Shown here: piece by piece, positions 9,348 to 18,390 of the stretch | Position numbering within the stretch: position 1 is the first letter of the stretch | How the letters are laid out: each line of letters opens with the position of its first letter | From: Chitinophaga oryziterrae | Lineage (GTDB): Bacteria; Bacteroidota; Bacteroidia; Chitinophagales; Chitinophagaceae | Assembly (NCBI RefSeq): GCF_009758125.1 | Contig: NZ_WRXO01000008.1 | Span: 62,001-126,000 of the forward strand | Length of the DNA stretch: 64,000 bases | Direction of reading: 5' to 3' | The notes under the pieces: model-generated | The model's database searches: none | The model's input: the letters and a program-made list of their open reading frames with translations, nothing else | Told to the model about the DNA's origin: nothing | Made by a program: the position numbers and the translations under genes

Positions 9348-9442
9348 AAATCCCCCACATAGCAGTCCGACATTTGTCCGGTCCGTTGTACGAAAAAAAG
9401 CCACTTATAGTGTTTTTTTTTCGTACGCTATAGAGCTGCCTG
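9348..9442. repeat. Dispersed element copy C
   Basis: AAATCCCCCACATAGCAGTC followed by CGACATTTGTCCGG matches copies A and B. It is followed by an imperfect hairpin with GTACGAAAAAAA on one side and TTTTTTTTCGTAC on the other. The tail GCTGCCTGG resembles CAGTCTGG after copy B, suggesting element ends near 9442. It lies about 70 bp after the AsmA stop. Confidence 0.6.
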
Positions 9443-9611
9443 GTTCTATTGTTTACCCACCTTGTCAAATGTGCGTTTTCCTCCGTCGATAATACTCTAT
9501 ACAGAGATAACATTACCTCTTCCCTTGTCTTCTAAATAGGCTCCTGGATGGTACTGAGATGGCTCAATCAAGCCAGGATAAAAGGTTATATTTGTTGGCA
9601 TATTTATGCCT

Positions 9612-10388
9612 ATGAAACTGAATTACCTCTATTTGTCCCTGATTATCATTAGCGGCTGTCAACCATCGGTGAAGCAGACAGCATTGCCCACAGATAGTAT
9701 TTCCCCGGTAGAAGATACTGTTCCTGTTGTTCCAACCACTGAAAAATTTCACGAAGTAGTAACCATAGATCTCAATAATGATGGAAAAATCGATACCCTT
9801 ATACTTTCTAACCCTCCGGCAGATGGTGATCCCGGTATATTTCAGAAGATTGAGATCTCATTGAACGAAGGCGACAGGGAATCATTTGAGACAGAAGATG
9901 TGTGGGATGTTGTAGATGAAAGTTTTTTAAAGGAAAACCAGAATTCAGTGGAATCCCCTCATATTTTTGTTTATAAAGACAATAACCAGTTTGCAATTTT
10001 GTTGTTTGGATATATTTATGGATCAGGAAGAAGTGATTTTAGCATTATCTATGGCCAGAGAGCGCACTTTAAGATGATTTTTAAAGGCGCAATTCAAGTC
10101 CCTATGAAATTGCAGGATATGAACCAGGATGGCAAACTAGAATTCCTGGGCCGCAAATCAGAGTACGAAATAACTGGTGGACCTATAGATAGTCTGGGGC
10201 CTGGACAGGTTGGCACCTATGATCCATTTTCTGTGTTTGCAGTTAAGAAGGATACCATTGTGTTAGATGAAGTTGCTACCCGCGAGTATAATGAGCAGCA
10301 TTATATATGGCTTGGTAAGGAGACGAGTGAAACATTGAGGGTTTATTATTTTAGTGATGAGCATAAGGCCCCTGTAGAGGTTAAATAA
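9612..10388 (+). CDS. Putative lipoprotein with two DxNxDGK calcium-like loops
   Basis: 258 residues from the preferred ATG at 9612 (MKLNYLYLSLIIISGCQPS); the frame also opens at 9606. The lipobox is IISGC. Two loops, DLNNDGKID and DMNQDGKLE, look like EF-hand or FG-GAP type Ca2+ loops. No enzyme family is recognised. A -7-like TATATTTG at 9597-9604 lies directly before the start, so the leader would be very short if used. A terminator follows the gene. Confidence 0.55.
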   Translation: MKLNYLYLSLIIISGCQPSVKQTALPTDSISPVEDTVPVVPTTEKFHEVVTIDLNNDGKIDTLILSNPPADGDPGIFQKIEISLNEGDRESFETEDVWDVVDESFLKENQNSVESPHIFVYKDNNQFAILLFGYIYGSGRSDFSIIYGQRAHFKMIFKGAIQVPMKLQDMNQDGKLEFLGRKSEYEITGGPIDSLGPGQVGTYDPFSVFAVKKDTIVLDEVATREYNEQHYIWLGKETSETLRVYYFSDEHKAPVEVK

Positions 10389-10407
10389 TTCTCCCATTTG
10401 GGGTAAC

Positions 10408-10442
10408 AAAAAAAGGGAATATCTAAGATATTCCCTTTTTTT
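10408..10442 (+). terminator. Rho-independent terminator
   Basis: The stem AAAAAAGGGAATATCT pairs with its complement around a two-base loop and ends in a T run, about 20 bases after the lipoprotein stop. Confidence 0.85.
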
Positions 10443-10645
10443 ATCTTCAGCCAATACCTACGCTAGCCCACCCATATGAAGGAGCGCATCATTACCCGCG
10501 GGGTTCGACGCTCATTTTTAACAATTGGCGGTAACCTTCATTTATATCCCTGAATATATTGTGCAGACTAAAGCAAATACTTGACACCTCACCATTTTGT
10601 ATTGATCATCCTCTATACTTTTACAACAGTAATACAAAGACGAAA

Positions 10646-11035
10646 ATGATGGCTAAGATACCTGACATCTATATTTCCCGCAAAGCTGAGATCCTGGCCC
10701 AGTTCAAGCAGGTTTTGAAGAGCCATATGGACGACTTCATGGCGGGACGAATAGATAAAATGTATGAGCTGAAGGATATCGCCGATATCATCTGCCTGCA
10801 TCCTGTTCATCTGAGTAAAGTGATCAAACTGGAAACGGGGCATCATGCCTGCTACTTCTATGAGCAAAGAATCTTACTGGAAGCCAAAAAGCTACTGGCT
10901 GATACAGCTTTGCCCATCGGGACGATCGCTCACAAGCTGGATTATGATGTTTCAAATTTTACCAAGTTCTTTAAAAGGTTTATGGGGATAACTCCATCAT
11001 CATACAGGAAATCTATAGTCAATTATCCTGAATAA
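10646..11035 (+). CDS. AraC-type DNA-binding protein, HTH domain only
   Basis: From ATG at 10646 the product is 129 residues and is almost entirely an AraC double helix-turn-helix (KLDYDVSNFTKFFKRFMGITPSSYR is the second motif, in two parts). It has no sensor domain. An earlier in-frame start at 10559 gives a poor N-terminus. It lies 32 bp before the broken aldo-keto reductase on the same strand, so it probably controlled that gene. Confidence 0.75.
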   Translation: MMAKIPDIYISRKAEILAQFKQVLKSHMDDFMAGRIDKMYELKDIADIICLHPVHLSKVIKLETGHHACYFYEQRILLEAKKLLADTALPIGTIAHKLDYDVSNFTKFFKRFMGITPSSYRKSIVNYPE

Positions 11036-11067
11036 ACATCTCAATTAAAAAGAAAAAGTAAGACAAA

Positions 11068-11943
11068 ATGAGTAATAAAGTAATCACTATTGGAGCGGGC
11101 ACTGCAAGTCCTCTAACCGCCCGTACACCGGGTTACGGAACCATGCGCCTGACTGGTGAAGAGTTCTGGGGCGAACCACGAGACCGCAATGGGGCCATTG
11201 CACTCCTCAGAAAAGCCGTAGAACTGGGTGTCAATTTTTTCGATACCGCCGATTTTTACGGACCAGGGGTAACCAATAGACTTCTGGCGGATGCATTGTA
11301 TCCTTATCCGGCTGACCTCATTATTGCGACGAAGGTTGGAGCGATACGAGGAGCTGACAAAAGCTGGTTGCCATACGGTAAGCCTGAGGAATTAAAGAGA
11401 AGTGTCGAAAACAACCTTAAAGAATTAAAACTGGAGCAGCTCCCCCTGGTGCATTTCGGAATGGCAGTGAACAGTCAAGGAGATTATGAAGAGTCCTTCG
11501 CAACCATGTTAGAGCTACAGAGAGAAGGCAAAGTCCTTCATTTAGGACTTACCAATGCGACCATCGATCAGTTTAACACCGCTATCGTTATGGGTAAAAT
11601 TGCCACCGTAGAGAATATGTATAGTTATACTCAACGAGTTACTGATCCGGGCAGTCCTTATGGATTTCAGGGTGGAGAGATACTATCTTTGTGCGAAGAA
11701 CATCAGATTCCCTTCATTCCTTTCTTTTCGCTCCAGAAGTCTTTGCCAACTTAGCAGAACAAGATGAAAGAGGTAGCAGATGCTAAAGGTGTTACTGTTG
11801 CGCAACTCAACATTGCATGGCTGCTTCATCAATCTGCCTGGATACTACCCATTCCCGGAACTACATCCATCCAGCATCTGGAAGAAAATATAAAAGCAGC
11901 CGACATTTCGCTTTCAAAAGAAGAGTTGACTTTTTTAGGCTAA
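11068..11943 (+). pseudogene. Aldo-keto reductase interrupted by an in-frame TAG
   Basis: The first 228 codons encode an AKR barrel: FFDTADFYG (catalytic Asp and Tyr) and the lysine in IATKVG are visible. A TAG at 11752-11754 interrupts it, but the same frame continues with normal family sequence (AQLNIAWLLHQS, ILPIPGTTSIQHLEENIKAA) to TAA at 11941-11943. The missing part holds the last helices and the cofactor-binding loop. A nonsense mutation (or sequencing error) is the simplest reading; the truncated product is unlikely to bind NADPH normally. Confidence 0.8.
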
Positions 11944-11994
11944 CCTGTTGACAATATTAATTCCCCCCTGATATTCTACGCTCTTAAACCTCGC

Positions 11995-12074
11995 AAAATC
12001 TTCCATAAAAAAGTTCGATTCCGGCCGTCCGCGCTACTACCCCCCTCTTTACATTGAGCAAAGAGGGGATTCTT
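11995..12074. repeat. Dispersed element copy D (diverged)
   Basis: AAAATCTTCCATAAAAAAGT then TCGATTCCGGCCGTCCGCGC lines up with copies A-C, and is followed by the hairpin CCCCTCTTT/AAAGAGGGG around a nine-base loop. GTTCGATTCC here is a perfect tRNA T-loop consensus, supporting a tRNA-tail origin. It sits just after the broken reductase. Confidence 0.45.
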
Positions 12075-12148
12075 GTTTTTTATCGATTTTCTAATGCCCT
12101 CTATTGCCTGGAAACGCGGATTTCGACCCAATCTCTGGCGGTCCCCCA

Positions 12149-12183
12149 GACCTACAAAGGTCAAATTCTAAAGGTTATCTTTG
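12149..12183 (+). promoter_or_regulatory. Promoter of the AraC gene at 12203 with a palindromic box
   Basis: TATCTTTG at 12176-12183 is an exact Bacteroidota -7 element, 20 bp before the ATG. Upstream is the palindrome GACCT-ACAA-AGGTC (12149-12162), placed where a regulator or the -33 contact would sit. No TTTG -33 box is obvious. Confidence 0.45.
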
Positions 12184-12202
12184 TATAGAGAATTGAAAAA
12201 CG

Positions 12203-13060
12203 ATGCGTAAAAAAACGACCTCCATTCCTGTAAATCATTTTGGTAACGAGTATGGCTCAGGTATATCCATTGAAAAAATGTCTTTTAATGATTTACCCGA
12301 TTTCGAGGGAGAGGAGCAATCTGAACGACACGATTGCCATACATTTCATTTACTTGAAAAAGGTACAATTACTATCGAAATTGATTTTCAAAAGTATGAA
12401 ATGAAGTCTCCGTCTGTCATCTATATGCACCCAAATCAGGTGCATCGTATAATAACATTTGAAAATGTAAGCGTCAGTAGTCTGGGAATCAATAATGTAA
12501 ATCTGAATCCTGAATATCTGACATTATTAGAATATATTACGCCCGCCAGACCCTTATCCTTAAGTGAAGAAACGTTTTCCATTATTTCCGAATCCATATC
12601 ACTTTGCCTGAAATTTTCAGAACGGAAAAACGATAAACTATATCATTCTTCGCTAAAAGATAGTTGTAACACACTGGTCGCATTTGTTGTGTCTCAATAT
12701 TTAGACCATTCTAAATCAGTAGATAAATTTTCGCGCTTTGAAATTGTTACAAAAGCCTTCAATGAAATATTGGAACCTAATTATACAACAGTCAAACGCC
12801 CGACGGAGTACGCGAAAAAACTCAACATATCTACACCTTACCTGAACGAATGTGTAAAAAACACAACAGGTTATTCCGTTTCGTATCACATCCAACAACG
12901 TATTATTTTAGAGGCAAAACGCTTGCTTTATCATTCCGATAAATCGGTAAAAGAAATTGCAATCGAATTGGGCTATGATGATTACCGTTATTTTTCACGG
13001 CTGTTTACCAAAGTTACAGGGATGACCGCTTTATCATTTCGAAACAAAAACCTCGATTAG
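12203..13060 (+). CDS. AraC family transcriptional regulator
   Basis: 285 residues: an N-terminal cupin-like sensor (HTFHLLEKG, MHPNQVHRI) and a C-terminal AraC double HTH (ELGYDDYRYFSRLFTKVTGM). It is followed after 77 bp by a FAD-dependent monooxygenase on the same strand, which it likely regulates. Both genes are clearly richer in A/T than the neighbouring 14.45-15.0 kb gene, hinting at acquisition as a unit. Confidence 0.85.
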   Translation: MRKKTTSIPVNHFGNEYGSGISIEKMSFNDLPDFEGEEQSERHDCHTFHLLEKGTITIEIDFQKYEMKSPSVIYMHPNQVHRIITFENVSVSSLGINNVNLNPEYLTLLEYITPARPLSLSEETFSIISESISLCLKFSERKNDKLYHSSLKDSCNTLVAFVVSQYLDHSKSVDKFSRFEIVTKAFNEILEPNYTTVKRPTEYAKKLNISTPYLNECVKNTTGYSVSYHIQQRIILEAKRLLYHSDKSVKEIAIELGYDDYRYFSRLFTKVTGMTALSFRNKNLD

Positions 13061-13137
13061 TCCAACACTTACTTCGTATTACCATTTTTTATCCCCGCTG
13101 TACGGTGTTCCTTCGCTGTGAAATAAATCAGTATAAG

Positions 13138-14259
13138 ATGGAATCATTAAAAGAAAAAAGGGTACTCATATCGGGTGCAAGTTTTGCCGGACTATCAACA
13201 GCATATTGGATGAACAAATTAGGTTACAAAGTAACTGTTGTCGAAATCGGAAATGAGTTTAAAAAGGGTGGCTCGCCTGTTAATATTGATGGAAATACTG
13301 TGAACATCGTTAAGCGGATGAAGATTTTTGAACAAATTAAATCAAACCGGTTGAGTTTGGAAATGTGGGAATTCAAAAATGCTGATGATGTCACAGAAGG
13401 CTCCATGACATTGAAACAACCGGGAGAAGAACTTCCGGACAATGAATTTGAAATCGAAAGAGATCTATTACTCAATATATTATTGGATACTGTAAAAAAT
13501 GATGTTGAATTTATTTTCAACAACAGCATTACAGCATTAAACGAAACAAAAGACGATATACAGGTTACATTTAAAAATGGTCCGCAACAGGCATTTCACC
13601 TGTTGTTTGGCTGCGACGGTATACATTCGGTTGTCAGAAAACTATGGTTTGGTCACGAAGCGGAATATTCACATTTTCTTGAAGCATATTTTTCAATCAC
13701 GATCGTAAACGAATTGCTGATAAAAGAAAAAACAATGCAAATTTATGGTGCGCCTGATAAACTTGTAATGCTTAATGCGTACAACAATAAAACCGACATA
13801 GTTCTTTCTTTCCGTTCAGAAAAAGAAATTCCTTATGATTATCGTGATGAGGAGCAAAAAAGGAAAATCATTTTGGAACAGTTTGCCGGAGAAAGCTGGA
13901 GAACCGCAGAATTATTGGAAGAAATGCAGCGTTCGAAAACTTTTTACTTCGATAAATACTGTCAGATAAAAATGCCATCATGGACAAAAGGCAGAGTGGC
14001 GCTGGTAGGCGATGCAGGCTATTGTGCATCGCCAGCCGCAGGAAAAGGCGGATCATTGGCAATAGATGGAGCTGCCGCTTTAGCTGATGCATTTCAACAA
14101 CACCAGGGAAATTTTGAATTAGCGTTTCAGGATTATAACAAAAATTTCCGTCCTTTCATAGAGGAAGTTCAGGCCGCCGCCGTAATAATGTTAGATCAGC
14201 TTGTTCCAAAAACCGAAGAAGCTATTCGCAAAAGAAACACTGCAGGCTTTCGCTTTTAG
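13138..14259 (+). CDS. FAD-dependent aromatic-ring monooxygenase family protein
   Basis: 373 residues from ATG at 13138 (MESLKEKRVLISGASFAGLS); an earlier start at 13105 adds 11 residues with no family match. Motifs of the PHBH-fold monooxygenases are present: the N-terminal Rossmann (GASFAG, the first glycine pattern modified), the DG motif LFGCDGIHSVVR and the FAD-ribityl GDAGYCASP. The family hydroxylates phenolic or polyketide compounds, including tetracycline by TetX. Pairing with an AraC regulator fits inducible detoxification. Substrate unknown. Confidence 0.8.
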   Translation: MESLKEKRVLISGASFAGLSTAYWMNKLGYKVTVVEIGNEFKKGGSPVNIDGNTVNIVKRMKIFEQIKSNRLSLEMWEFKNADDVTEGSMTLKQPGEELPDNEFEIERDLLLNILLDTVKNDVEFIFNNSITALNETKDDIQVTFKNGPQQAFHLLFGCDGIHSVVRKLWFGHEAEYSHFLEAYFSITIVNELLIKEKTMQIYGAPDKLVMLNAYNNKTDIVLSFRSEKEIPYDYRDEEQKRKIILEQFAGESWRTAELLEEMQRSKTFYFDKYCQIKMPSWTKGRVALVGDAGYCASPAAGKGGSLAIDGAAALADAFQQHQGNFELAFQDYNKNFRPFIEEVQAAAVIMLDQLVPKTEEAIRKRNTAGFRF

Positions 14260-14451
14260 TATTTATGCATTTAATTGAGATTTAAACCCGATTGCTCGAA
14301 GATGTTAAAACTGTTGGTGAAACGGAAGACAGGTTTCACCAACAGCTTGCCAGGTGTATCCCTACAGTTTGATGACGCATTTACCCCTATAGAATGTCAT
14401 TTTCTCCCCCCGTTTCATCAAACAACGTTCGCTAGTTTTACAAAAAAGATC

Positions 14452-15018
14452 ATGCGAAAAATTATAGTTACCGAATTCATTACCCTCGACGGTGTTATCG
14501 AGGCGCCCGGTGGCAATGAAACCTCTCATCCTCATGCCGGCTGGCAGTTTAAATACCACTCTCCGGACACCGGGAAGTACAAGATTGATGAGCTTTCCAG
14601 CGTGGATACCTTACTGTTGGGCAAAACCACATACGAAGTGTTCGCCGCGTACTGGCCAGGCCAGACCGGCGACGGGTTCGCGGATCCCATCAACCGGATG
14701 CCGAAATATGTTGTATCCCGAAGCCTGCAAAAGGTGGACTGGAACAACAGCCATATCCTTCGCGACGTGGCCAAAGACGTCGCGGCGCTGAAGAAGTCCG
14801 ATGGTGGTGATATCCTCGTCTATGGGAGCGCCACCCTCGTCAAGGCCCTGCTTCACCACGACCTCATCGACGAATTGCGGCTGATGGTATATCCCCTCTC
14901 AATCGGTGGCGGGTTGAGGCTTTTCGATGACAACCGGGAACTAAAGAAATTCGGGCTCAAACACTCGCGCGCGATCGACAACGGCGTTCTTATTCTCGAA
15001 TATCAGCCAATCAGTTAA
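14452..15018 (+). CDS. RibD C-terminal/dihydrofolate reductase-like protein
   Basis: 188 residues starting MRKIIVTEFITLDGVIEAPG, the standard start of this family; the longer frame from 14275 has no family match. GKTTYEVF and the C-terminal DELRLMVYPLSIGGGLRLF are characteristic. Members are small NADPH-binding reductases of unknown physiological substrate. Its third-position G/C content is visibly higher than that of the AraC/monooxygenase pair upstream. Confidence 0.85.
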   Translation: MRKIIVTEFITLDGVIEAPGGNETSHPHAGWQFKYHSPDTGKYKIDELSSVDTLLLGKTTYEVFAAYWPGQTGDGFADPINRMPKYVVSRSLQKVDWNNSHILRDVAKDVAALKKSDGGDILVYGSATLVKALLHHDLIDELRLMVYPLSIGGGLRLFDDNRELKKFGLKHSRAIDNGVLILEYQPIS

Positions 15019-15048
15019 TCGGATAAGTCTTAGTGATCACTTCTACCG

Positions 15049-15078
15049 ACAGATGTGGTAAAACCACATCTGTTTTTT
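15049..15078 (+). terminator. Rho-independent terminator
   Basis: An 11-bp perfect stem ACAGATGTGGT with an AAA loop is followed by seven Ts. A weak match to the dispersed-repeat block (CTCTCAAAAGTTCAACAGTC) follows at about 15109-15128. Confidence 0.9.
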
Positions 15079-15170
15079 TACTTCTCTCCCAGCATTCTTA
15101 ATCTCCCTCTCAAAAGTTCAACAGTCCAGGAAACACTATCCCTTTCATGGTCATTAAAAGAATGGAGTAT

Positions 15171-15392
15171 TCATTTGGCAGATTCCTTTTCGGGCACATA
15201 TTCCAGGATGTCCGCAGGCTGACATTCCAATATCTCACAGATCATTTCAAGTGTTGAGAACCGAATGGCTTTGGCCTTGCCTGTTTTTAAGATCGACAGG
15301 TTGGACATGGTTATGCCAATCTTCCCGGACAATTCCGTGAGCTGCATTTTTCGCTTAGCCAGCATTACATCGAGATTGACGATAATAGGCAT
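15171..15392 (-). CDS. XRE/Cro-type helix-turn-helix regulator
   Basis: 73 residues, nearly all one HTH (MQLTELSGKIGITMSNLSIL, then LEMICEILECQPADIL). It is the YozG-like regulator usually found beside DUF2975 membrane proteins, and follows one here with a two-base gap. It probably represses the pair by binding the large inverted repeat upstream (16069-16111). Confidence 0.88.
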   Translation of the reverse strand: MPIIVNLDVMLAKRKMQLTELSGKIGITMSNLSILKTGKAKAIRFSTLEMICEILECQPADILEYVPEKESAK

Positions 15393-15394
15393 AA

Positions 15395-16024
15395 TTAAAT
15401 AGTCAATTGATTATCTGAATAGATTTCAACCCCTCTGCGATACACCACAGAGAGCGCAAGCAACAACGATCCTACCCAGATACCATTGCCGATCTGTATT
15501 AAGAGTTCGGCTCCGCTGAAATACTTGTTTGCCATGAAATCAAATATTATGTAGTTAATGATCTTTACAATGTCTACCCCTATCAGGAGCAGGCCGATAT
15601 TGCGGATACGCCTGGCATTGGAGGCCGCGAAAGGTTCTTTTATTGAAATTGAACGGAAAATACTCCGCAATTCCCACATTCCATATAAGACTGCGCCAGT
15701 TAGAAGTATACTTAAGAAGTAATCGTAATAGCCGATCGGTGAGCGATGGCCTACGAGTAGCTGATAATGATCAGGGGGCTGTCGCAGGGCTGCCAGCTTG
15801 CCTTCAGAGTACCTGTAGGGAAATTGTGTAGATGGGTTCAGATGGCCGAAACTCATCACATCAAAACTTAAAGGGTCCTGGTGCCAGGTGCCGGCAAGAT
15901 TGGCATCGCCCTCGAAGAGGCGATAGGTCCTTATAACAACATTTATAACGCACGTGAGTATGACCAGGTAGAATATGATACCCACGAATTTGCTGGTGAT
16001 GGTAAATGTTTTTTGTCCGCGCAT
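15395..16024 (-). CDS. DUF2975 membrane protein
   Basis: 209 residues with about four transmembrane helices (near residues 12-32, 105-122, 145-165, 180-198). The segment EPFAASNARRIRNIGLLLI is the DUF2975 signature. Function is unknown; the family is almost always coupled to an XRE regulator, as here. The two genes form one transcription unit. Confidence 0.85.
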   Translation of the reverse strand: MRGQKTFTITSKFVGIIFYLVILTCVINVVIRTYRLFEGDANLAGTWHQDPLSFDVMSFGHLNPSTQFPYRYSEGKLAALRQPPDHYQLLVGHRSPIGYYDYFLSILLTGAVLYGMWELRSIFRSISIKEPFAASNARRIRNIGLLLIGVDIVKIINYIIFDFMANKYFSGAELLIQIGNGIWVGSLLLALSVVYRRGVEIYSDNQLTI

Positions 16025-16068
16025 AAATTCTCTGGTTTAGGCGATAAAGCTATGTAATAATTTTTAAA

Positions 16069-16111
16069 AAACAACATAAATTTATTGTAAAACAATAAAT
16101 TTATGTTGTTT
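16069..16111. promoter_or_regulatory. 20-bp inverted repeat upstream of DUF2975/XRE
   Basis: AAACAACATAAATTTATTGT at 16069-16088 is followed by AAA and then its perfect reverse complement at 16092-16111. It ends 45 bp before the DUF2975 start. Position suggests an operator for the co-encoded XRE protein; there is no T run that would favour a terminator, although both flanks are A/T rich. Confidence 0.6.
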
Positions 16112-16300
16112 AACACCACTCGACATACATATATAACTCCTATTGCCTTATGATAATCAGCAGATAATATTTCCGGAAATTATAAAATCCCTCTTTTTAT
16201 TAGTTCCAATGCCTGGGCGGCAACCATTCTGGTTATTATGGAACTGTTCATCTAGGCAACCCTCTTTATTCTCCTTACTTTGATTTTGTACCTTTATTAC

Positions 16301-17209
16301 ATGTCTGCAATAGTAGCGCTTCAAACATTCTATAATAAAATTCCTGCTCTCCCTTCAATGCCAGCAATCATTGAAGCAGAACATTTTAATGTATTTAAAG
16401 TTGATGGTCTGCTTTCCCCGGAATACAAAAAGGCCCCCTATAACCGGAGAACCTTTTATAAGGTAAGCCTGCTTACCGGGCATAGTAAAATACACTACGC
16501 GGATCAAACTATTGAAGTAACAGACAGTGTACTTGTGTTTACCAATCCGATGGTCCCTTATTCCTGGGAACTTATTGGCGAAACCCAGACAGGGTATTTC
16601 TGCATATTTACAGCTTCATTTTTCAACAGATTTGGAAACATTAAAGACTATCCTGTTTTTCAGTCTGCAGATACAGCAGTTATACTACTAAATGCCACTG
16701 AACATGTACAATACAATGAGTTGTTCTTAAGGATGTTCAATGAGCTGCAAAGCGACTATGTTTATAAATTTGATCTCCTGCGCAACCTGCTGATGGAGGT
16801 GATACATGCTGCGCAAAAGATGCAGCCAGCTTCCGGCAGCATTCCCTCCGGTGCTACGGCATCTGAACGCATATCCAGTCTGTTTGCAGAATTACAGGAA
16901 CGTCAATTCCCCATTGCATTCAATAATCAGCACATATTACTGAAATCCCCATCTGATTTTGCAAAACAGCTGAATATACATGTAAATCACCTCAACAAAG
17001 CCCTGAAAGAGATAACCGGACAAACTACCACACAACTGATAAATGACAGAATACTACAGGAAGCCCGGATATTATTGCGGAACACCAGCCTGACCATTAC
17101 CGACATAGGCTGGAGCCTGGGTTTTGAAGCGGCTAATCATTTTTCAGGCTTTTTTAAAAGCAGGACAGGCATCACACCTACTGCATACAGACAATCAAAA
17201 ATTGATTGA
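16301..17209 (+). CDS. AraC family transcriptional regulator
   Basis: 302 residues from ATG at 16301; a TTG at 16280 would add seven. The N-terminal half is a cupin-like sensor (LTGHSKIHYADQTIEV, VFTNPMVPYSWEL); the C-terminus is an AraC double HTH (WSLGFEAANHFSGFFKSRTG). It is followed 77 bp later by an SDR oxidoreductase on the same strand, the third AraC/oxidoreductase pair in this area. Confidence 0.85.
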   Translation: MSAIVALQTFYNKIPALPSMPAIIEAEHFNVFKVDGLLSPEYKKAPYNRRTFYKVSLLTGHSKIHYADQTIEVTDSVLVFTNPMVPYSWELIGETQTGYFCIFTASFFNRFGNIKDYPVFQSADTAVILLNATEHVQYNELFLRMFNELQSDYVYKFDLLRNLLMEVIHAAQKMQPASGSIPSGATASERISSLFAELQERQFPIAFNNQHILLKSPSDFAKQLNIHVNHLNKALKEITGQTTTQLINDRILQEARILLRNTSLTITDIGWSLGFEAANHFSGFFKSRTGITPTAYRQSKID

Positions 17210-17286
17210 TTGATGTAGTTTTTGCTTTCTTTCCCGGAACAACTGCATACATCATTGACAGATCTTTGTATCACAAAACAATATCT

Positions 17287-18192
17287 ATGTGGACAAAGGA
17301 CAATATCGAAGACCAAACCGGTAAAACAATAATCGTCACCGGCGCCAATACAGGCATAGGATATGAAACCGCACTTGTATTATATGAAAAAGGCGCACAC
17401 GTGGTGCTGGCTTGCAGAAGCCAGAAGAATGCGGAACATGCCATTACCAGAATAAAGCAGCATAAAGGCAACGGTTCTCTGGAACCAGGGATACTCGACC
17501 TCTCCGACCTTACATCAGTAAAAAAATTTGCGGGAACTTTCATTCAAAAACATCAGCAATTACATGTGCTGATCAATAATGCCGGAGTAGCAGTCCCTCC
17601 TGCGACGTTAACCACAGAAGGATATGAACTCCAGTTTGGGGTCAATTTCCTGGGGCATTTTGCGCTTACAGGACACCTGTATCCACTGCTTAGGGCCACT
17701 GCCGGGGCAAGAGTTGTAACACTTAGCAGTATGGGATACCTCTCCGGAGCAATTGACTTTGAAAATCTAAGGTCCGAAATCTCTTATAACCCTATTCGCG
17801 AATACCGCAGAAGCAAACTTGCCAACATACTTTTCTCCGTAGAGCTCCACCGCAGGATAACCGCCACCGGTGACAAGGTACTTTCCGTAGCAACACAACC
17901 GGGAGCCAATAATACAGAGCTGGTAAGACATATGAGTGAAGAAGCCGCTGCTGAAGGTATTAAACAGATTGGCGGATATATGGAGCCATGGCAGGGTGCT
18001 TTATCATCCTTGTACGCAGCAGTATCTCCGGATGTTGCAGGCGGAGATTTTTATGAGCCTGATGCCGGATACAGGGGCTATCCTGTTAAAAGTACTATTG
18101 AGCCAAAGGCTATGGACGAAGAGCTTGCACGGCAGCTTTGGCAAATGGCAGAGCAGGCAACTGGCATGCAGTATCCGATTAAGATGTTCTGA
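17287..18192 (+). CDS. Short-chain dehydrogenase/reductase
   Basis: 301 residues from ATG at 17287 (MWTKDNIEDQTGKTIIVTGA); a TTG at 17206 overlapping the AraC gene is less likely. The SDR set is complete: TGANTGIG for NAD(P), NNAG, the catalytic Ser in LSSM and YxxSK (YRRSK). The layout resembles retinol-dehydrogenase-like SDRs. Substrate unknown; likely controlled by the AraC protein upstream. Confidence 0.88.
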   Translation: MWTKDNIEDQTGKTIIVTGANTGIGYETALVLYEKGAHVVLACRSQKNAEHAITRIKQHKGNGSLEPGILDLSDLTSVKKFAGTFIQKHQQLHVLINNAGVAVPPATLTTEGYELQFGVNFLGHFALTGHLYPLLRATAGARVVTLSSMGYLSGAIDFENLRSEISYNPIREYRRSKLANILFSVELHRRITATGDKVLSVATQPGANNTELVRHMSEEAAAEGIKQIGGYMEPWQGALSSLYAAVSPDVAGGDFYEPDAGYRGYPVKSTIEPKAMDEELARQLWQMAEQATGMQYPIKMF

Positions 18193-18203
18193 TATAGTAT
18201 TTC

Positions 18204-18294
18204 AGCATCTACTTCATAAAAGTCTGACATTGTCAGCTCTGCTGCACAAGAAAAAGGGGACGATACAATTAAATGTATTGTTCCCTTTTTTATT
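18204..18294. repeat. Dispersed element copy E
   Basis: AAGTCTGACATTGTCAGCTC is a diverged version of the shared block, followed by a hairpin AAAAAGGGGACGATACAATT with an almost complementary right arm ending in a T run. The hairpin core is close to that of copy B. It follows the SDR stop and could also terminate transcription. Confidence 0.5.
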
Positions 18295-18390
18295 CCTCCC
18301 GGCGGCACTTGCTACAAAAAAATAATTTCTCTGCGTATATTGTTCCTCCAGGGTTTACCCTGATACTATATATTACAATCCAATAATTGC

